From Candidatus Competibacteraceae bacterium (GTDB taxonomy: Bacteria; Pseudomonadota; Gammaproteobacteria; Competibacterales; Competibacteraceae), in the NCBI GenBank assembly GCA_012032855.1, contig JAAUQA010000014.1:1-16603 (forward strand): a DNA stretch of 16,603 bases, written 5' to 3'. Positions 13,287 through 16,603 of the stretch are shown piece by piece (the stretch's first letter is position 1; each line of letters begins with the position of its first letter). The notes under the pieces were generated by a model, which saw nothing but the letters and a program-made list of their open reading frames with translations, was not told the origin of the DNA and ran no database searches. Made by a program: the position numbers and the translations under genes.

Positions 13287-15080
13287 GTGACAGAACACCT
13301 TGCTCTCCTGATTGCCCTTATTGGCTTATTGGGTATATCCGCTCAATGGCTGGCTTGGCGCCTGCAAGTACCGGCTATCGTATTCTTATTACTCATCGGA
13401 TTGGTTGCCGGCCCGGTCACTGGTTTGATCCAGCCTAATGAACTGTTTGGTGAACTACTGTTTCCGCTTGTGTCTCTGGGCGTAGCCGTCATCTTGTTCG
13501 AGGGCAGCCTGACATTAAAGCTGGAAGAGATCAAAGGGCACGGTAACGTGGTTACTCATTTAGTAACCATCGGCGTATTCATGACTTGGTTGAGTACTGG
13601 CGCGATCACTTGGTGGTTATTGGATATCAGCGCTGAAATTGCGTTTTTGTTTGGTGCCGTGGTCACAGTAACCGGACCGACAGTCATCGTACCGTTACTG
13701 CGCTCGGTGCGCCCGGTAGCCAGCGTGGCGAATATACTGCGCTGGGAAGGGATACTCATTGATCCGATCGGAGCACTGTTGGCTGTATTGGTGTTCGAGT
13801 TTATCGTCACGGGGCAGCAAGAGGGACATACCGTTTGGATATTTGCTAAGGCGCTGCTGATCGGCGGTGGCGCTGGCGTCGGTGGAGCACTGCTTTTGGC
13901 TCATGCGCTGCGCCGTCACATGTTGCCCGAGTATTTACACAACGTGGCTACGTTGGTGTGGGTATTGAGTGTGTTCACTGTTGCTAACACTCTGCAGCAT
14001 GAATCCGGTTTATTGGCGGTGACCGTGATGGGTATGTTGTTAGCTAATCTTCGCCAAGTACAGACCGATGAGATTCTCGGCTTCAAAGAGAGCCTAAGTC
14101 TGTTGATTATTTCCATGCTGTTCATTGTGTTAGCCGCACGGGTGGAGCTTTACCAGCTTCTCAGTCTTGGTTCCAATGCACTGCTGATACTGGCGGCATT
14201 AATGTTGTTGGTGCGTCCGCTGGTCGTCGGTTTATCCAGTATCGGTGCTGGTTTAAATTGGCGGGAAAAAGCCTTGTTGGCGTGGATTGGGCCGCGCGGT
14301 ATTGTCGCTGCTGCGGTGTCGGCTGTGTTTGCGTTGCAATTGGAGAGTGAGGGTTATCCGGAAGCCCCGCTGTTGGTATCACTCACATTCATGGTCATTA
14401 TGGGTACGGTGGTTATCCAAAGTGCGACCGCGCGGCCTATGGCCTGCTGGCTACGAATCGCTGAGCCCGAACCACGCGGTCTACTGATCGTAGGGGGTAA
14501 CCGGGTCGCGCAGGCTATCGCAACAGCATTAGCGGAGCAAGGTCTGCATGTGCTGTTAGCAGACAACGATTGGCAACACATGCGGGCCGCGCGTATGAAA
14601 AACTTGGCGACGTATTTCGGTCATATCGTTTCCCAACATGCCGACCAGCACCTTGACTTGATCGGTATTGGTCGGTTGCTGGCGTTGTCTCGTCAGCCCA
14701 GTTTGAACGCCCTGGCATGTGTACGCTACCGCACTGAGTTTGGTTCTGGGAATGTGTTTTTTTTGACCGCACCGGAGGAAGAAACCGCTGTCAGGCCGGA
14801 AAAACGTAGTGTGACGCTGCGTTTCAATGGGCGTCGGTTATTTGGCGTGGAAGTTACGTTTAATCGCTTGGCTACCTTGTTGGAGGAGGGCGCGGAGATT
14901 CGTGCAACTCCCTTGACGGATACTTTCAATTTCGACGCGTATCGGCAGCGCTATGGTGGTGATGCAATCCCTTTATTTGCTTTGGACGACAAGGACCAGC
15001 TGCACATTTTCACCGATGACCAGACCCTCTCGCCCAACCCTGGCTGGCGAGTCATCGGATTAATACCGATTAACAGGTAA
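13287..15080 (+). CDS. CPA-family Na+(K+)/H+ antiporter with C-terminal TrkA-N-like domain
   Basis: A 597-residue protein: residues about 3-385 form around 12 membrane spans of a cation:proton antiporter (for example VSLGVAVILFEGSLTL, GAVVTVTGPTVIVPLLRSV and a late AWIGPRGIVAAAVSAVFAL, all typical CPA1-type segments). The C-terminal 200 residues are cytoplasmic and start with a Rossmann-like TrkA-N segment LLIVGGNRVAQAIATALAEQG (from about residue 399); the third glycine of the usual GxGxxG is replaced by alanine, so nucleotide binding may be altered. It should exchange Na+ or K+ for protons across the inner membrane. The start is GTG 13287, giving the family-like MTEHLALL; the ribosome binding site is weak. 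The TAA stop overlaps the next ATG by one base, indicating an operon with the EEP gene. Confidence 0.9.
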   Translation: MTEHLALLIALIGLLGISAQWLAWRLQVPAIVFLLLIGLVAGPVTGLIQPNELFGELLFPLVSLGVAVILFEGSLTLKLEEIKGHGNVVTHLVTIGVFMTWLSTGAITWWLLDISAEIAFLFGAVVTVTGPTVIVPLLRSVRPVASVANILRWEGILIDPIGALLAVLVFEFIVTGQQEGHTVWIFAKALLIGGGAGVGGALLLAHALRRHMLPEYLHNVATLVWVLSVFTVANTLQHESGLLAVTVMGMLLANLRQVQTDEILGFKESLSLLIISMLFIVLAARVELYQLLSLGSNALLILAALMLLVRPLVVGLSSIGAGLNWREKALLAWIGPRGIVAAAVSAVFALQLESEGYPEAPLLVSLTFMVIMGTVVIQSATARPMACWLRIAEPEPRGLLIVGGNRVAQAIATALAEQGLHVLLADNDWQHMRAARMKNLATYFGHIVSQHADQHLDLIGIGRLLALSRQPSLNALACVRYRTEFGSGNVFFLTAPEEETAVRPEKRSVTLRFNGRRLFGVEVTFNRLATLLEEGAEIRATPLTDTFNFDAYRQRYGGDAIPLFALDDKDQLHIFTDDQTLSPNPGWRVIGLIPINR

Positions 15081-15876
15081 TGAACCCACTCAGGATGCCT
15101 AACCGCAATCGACAGGGTAAAAGCACACAAGAACATTGCCTCAGAATTGCTTCTTACAACGTGCATAGTTGCCTCGGCGCAGACCTGCGCACTGATCCTG
15201 GTCGAATAGCCGATATTATCAACACGCTCAACGCCGATATCGTGGCTTTACAGGAAGTCGCCTCACAATTGGGTGTCAGTGACGATACTCGACAACTTGA
15301 TGTATTGGCTGAAAATACCGGTTTTCAGGCTATTGCCGGTCCTGCTTTAGTGCGCCCGGATTCGCCTTGTGGTACCGCCCTTTTGCATCGATTACCGGTA
15401 CTCAATACCCGTCATGTTGATCTCAGCCAGCCGGGCCGAGAACCACGGGGCGCTCTGGACGTAGATCTTGACTTTCAGGGGCTGACATTGCGCATCGTTA
15501 GTACCCATTTAGGATTGCGCGCCTATGAACGCCGTGTGCAGTGCCGACGGTTATTAGAGGTGTTAGCCAATGATCACCCAACCGCATTGACGATCTTGAC
15601 GGGAGATATCAATGAGTGGTGGCCCTGGAGCAGGACTCTTCGTGAGGTTAACGTTTTTTTGACAGCACGAGTCTGTCGGCACCGGTAACGTTTCCAGCCC
15701 GCTTACCCGTGCTGGCTTTGGACCGATTGTGGCTTAAATCGGAGATCGGACGTATCACGGATCTGCAAGCGCAGAAGACGATAACAACAGCGGGCGCCTC
15801 GGATCACCTGCCTCTCGTTGCCGATATAGCCATCAATTACCAAGTAACAAACGCTGATTGGCAATCGACAAATTGA
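15080..15876 (+). CDS. Endonuclease/exonuclease/phosphatase family protein, frame broken in a T7 run
   Basis: A DNase I-like (EEP) fold metal-dependent phosphodiesterase. Catalytic motifs: LRIASYNVHS with N27, DIVALQEV with E59, GDINEW with D176/N178, and in the next frame ASDHLPLVADI near the end. The first frame ends at 15688 with an unrelated tail; after the T7 run at 15654-15660 the frame reading DSTSLSAPVTFPARLPVLALDRLWLKS is open to the stop at 15874-15876 and has the family's C-terminal pattern. One missing T (8 instead of 7) restores about 265 residues. The start at 15080 overlaps the antiporter stop (TAATG); ATG 15095 is an alternative. There is no signal peptide. Substrate unknown: nucleic acid, phospholipid or inositol phosphate are all possible in this fold. 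Its stop overlaps the start of the next gene. Confidence 0.87.
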
Positions 15877-16603
15877 AAAGATGGGTTAGCTTCTACGCCA
15901 ACGATGAAAACGTATCTCCGCAATCACGACAGTTATCCGCTTCTGGCAGTCATCTTAGTTATGCAGCAAAAGCAGGGCTGACAGTTCGCTTCGCTTTAGT
16001 CGCCATCCTGATATTGCTGTTTCTATGGTATTCGTTCAGTGTGTTGCTGTTGGTCTTCTGCGCTATTGTCCTCGCTGTACTGTTGCGCGCTGTTGGTATG
16101 GAACTACAACGCTACGCACATATCAGCGAGGGTCTCGCGCTGGGTATCGTTGCCAGCAGTGTGGTGATGTTTCTCGCCGCACTCATCGCCCTGGCCACCC
16201 CTACTTTGGTTGATCAGGCTCAGGTGCTCGCCAACACCATCCCGAGGGCCTTTTCCACGCTCAAGCAACAATTATCGCAGTTTGGTTGGGGTCAAGAATT
16301 ACTCATTCAACTTGATATCACCAAGACGCAACTGCTTGATTTTTTGAGCGGGCAGTCGGCGTTGTTCCAACGTTTGGGTGGGGTTTTTGCGACGACTTTC
16401 GATGTGCTTGCCGCAACCTTTGTCATTGTGTTGATGGGCATTTATCTGGCGGCGGAACCAGGATTGTACATCAATGGATTCCTGCAGTTGTTTCCGCGCC
16501 ACCGCCGTCCACGACTGGAGGCCGTATTACAACGCTCCAACACGATGCTCAAGGGTTGGTTTATAGGTCAGCTATTGTCAATGAGTATGCTCGGTGTGTT
16601 GAT
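15873..16603 (+). CDS. AI-2E family transporter (PF01594 type permease), 3' end outside the window
   Basis: The first about 243 residues of a membrane protein that continues past the window. After a hydrophilic N-terminus of about 40 residues come two adjacent membrane spans (FALVAILILLFLWYSFSVLLL and following VFCAIVLAVLL), a third (LALGIVASSVVMFLAALIALA), a hydrophilic domain with TLKQQLSQFGWG, then TFVIVLMGIYLAAEPGLY and LQLFPRHRRPRLEAVLQRS, which is the typical AI-2E permease order. Despite the family name, members include proton-coupled ion transporters, so function is not inferable. The start is uncertain: TTG 15873 overlaps the preceding TGA (as for the phospholipase D gene); TTG 15858 is possible; no ATG fits. 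Confidence 0.82.
   Translation, partial: MKRWVSFYANDENVSPQSRQLSASGSHLSYAAKAGLTVRFALVAILILLFLWYSFSVLLLVFCAIVLAVLLRAVGMELQRYAHISEGLALGIVASSVVMFLAALIALATPTLVDQAQVLANTIPRAFSTLKQQLSQFGWGQELLIQLDITKTQLLDFLSGQSALFQRLGGVFATTFDVLAATFVIVLMGIYLAAEPGLYINGFLQLFPRHRRPRLEAVLQRSNTMLKGWFIGQLLSMSMLGVL

Noticed and set aside
16299..16502. A minus-strand open frame opposite the AI-2E permease
   Set aside because: It is antisense to a clear membrane-protein frame and has no family resemblance.

Overview
The window looks like a chromosomal segment of a proteobacterium, most likely a gammaproteobacterium. Base composition is roughly balanced, genes are tightly packed with ATGA/TGATG-type overlaps, Shine-Dalgarno sites are GAGG-like, and all families are common in environmental Proteobacteria. 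I cannot name a genus. Four blocks are visible.

Block 1 (1-5724, minus strand) is a carbon-phosphorus lyase operon read from right to left: GntR/UTRA regulator (phnF type), phnD, phnC, phnE, phnG, phnH, phnI and the first codons of phnJ, which leaves the window at base 1. PhnDCE import phosphonate; PhnG, H, I and J are the core subunits of the C-P lyase complex. The regulator has a perfect 7-bp inverted repeat overlapping its own ribosome binding region, which suggests autoregulation.

Block 2 (5912-11328, plus strand) is divergent from the phn operon. It is a metal-tolerance operon: a MerR-type promoter, a Cu(I) P1B-type ATPase with two YHS domains and two heavy-metal-binding domains, a 47-codon ORF, a DsbA/ScsC-like periplasmic thiol protein and a two-HKD phospholipase D-like protein, closed by a clear intrinsic terminator at 11301-11328.

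Block 3 (11347-12173) is AT-rich. It holds two tiny minus-strand genes (a PLDc_N-type membrane peptide and a CsbD-like stress protein), a pair of tandem palindromes and a possible 5' scrap of an IS200/IS605 transposase. Block 4 (12174-16603, plus strand) carries a zinc-ribbon metallopeptidase, a CPA-type Na+/H+ antiporter with a C-terminal TrkA-N-like domain, an endonuclease/exonuclease/phosphatase (EEP) protein, and an AI-2E family permease cut by the window end. Blocks 2-4 together look like an accessory envelope, metal and ion stress module.

The most striking property of the window is that six genes contain one single-base frame break each while both sides remain excellent family matches: phnH, the copper ATPase, the DsbA-like signal peptide, the PLDc_N peptide, the metallopeptidase and the EEP protein. 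The pattern fits consensus indel errors (for example long-read assembly) better than six independent pseudogenes, but the sequence alone cannot decide. I found no new defence or enzymatic system that I could defend; the most promising items are the regulatory dyads, the truncated PLD architecture and the stress-gene neighbourhood.
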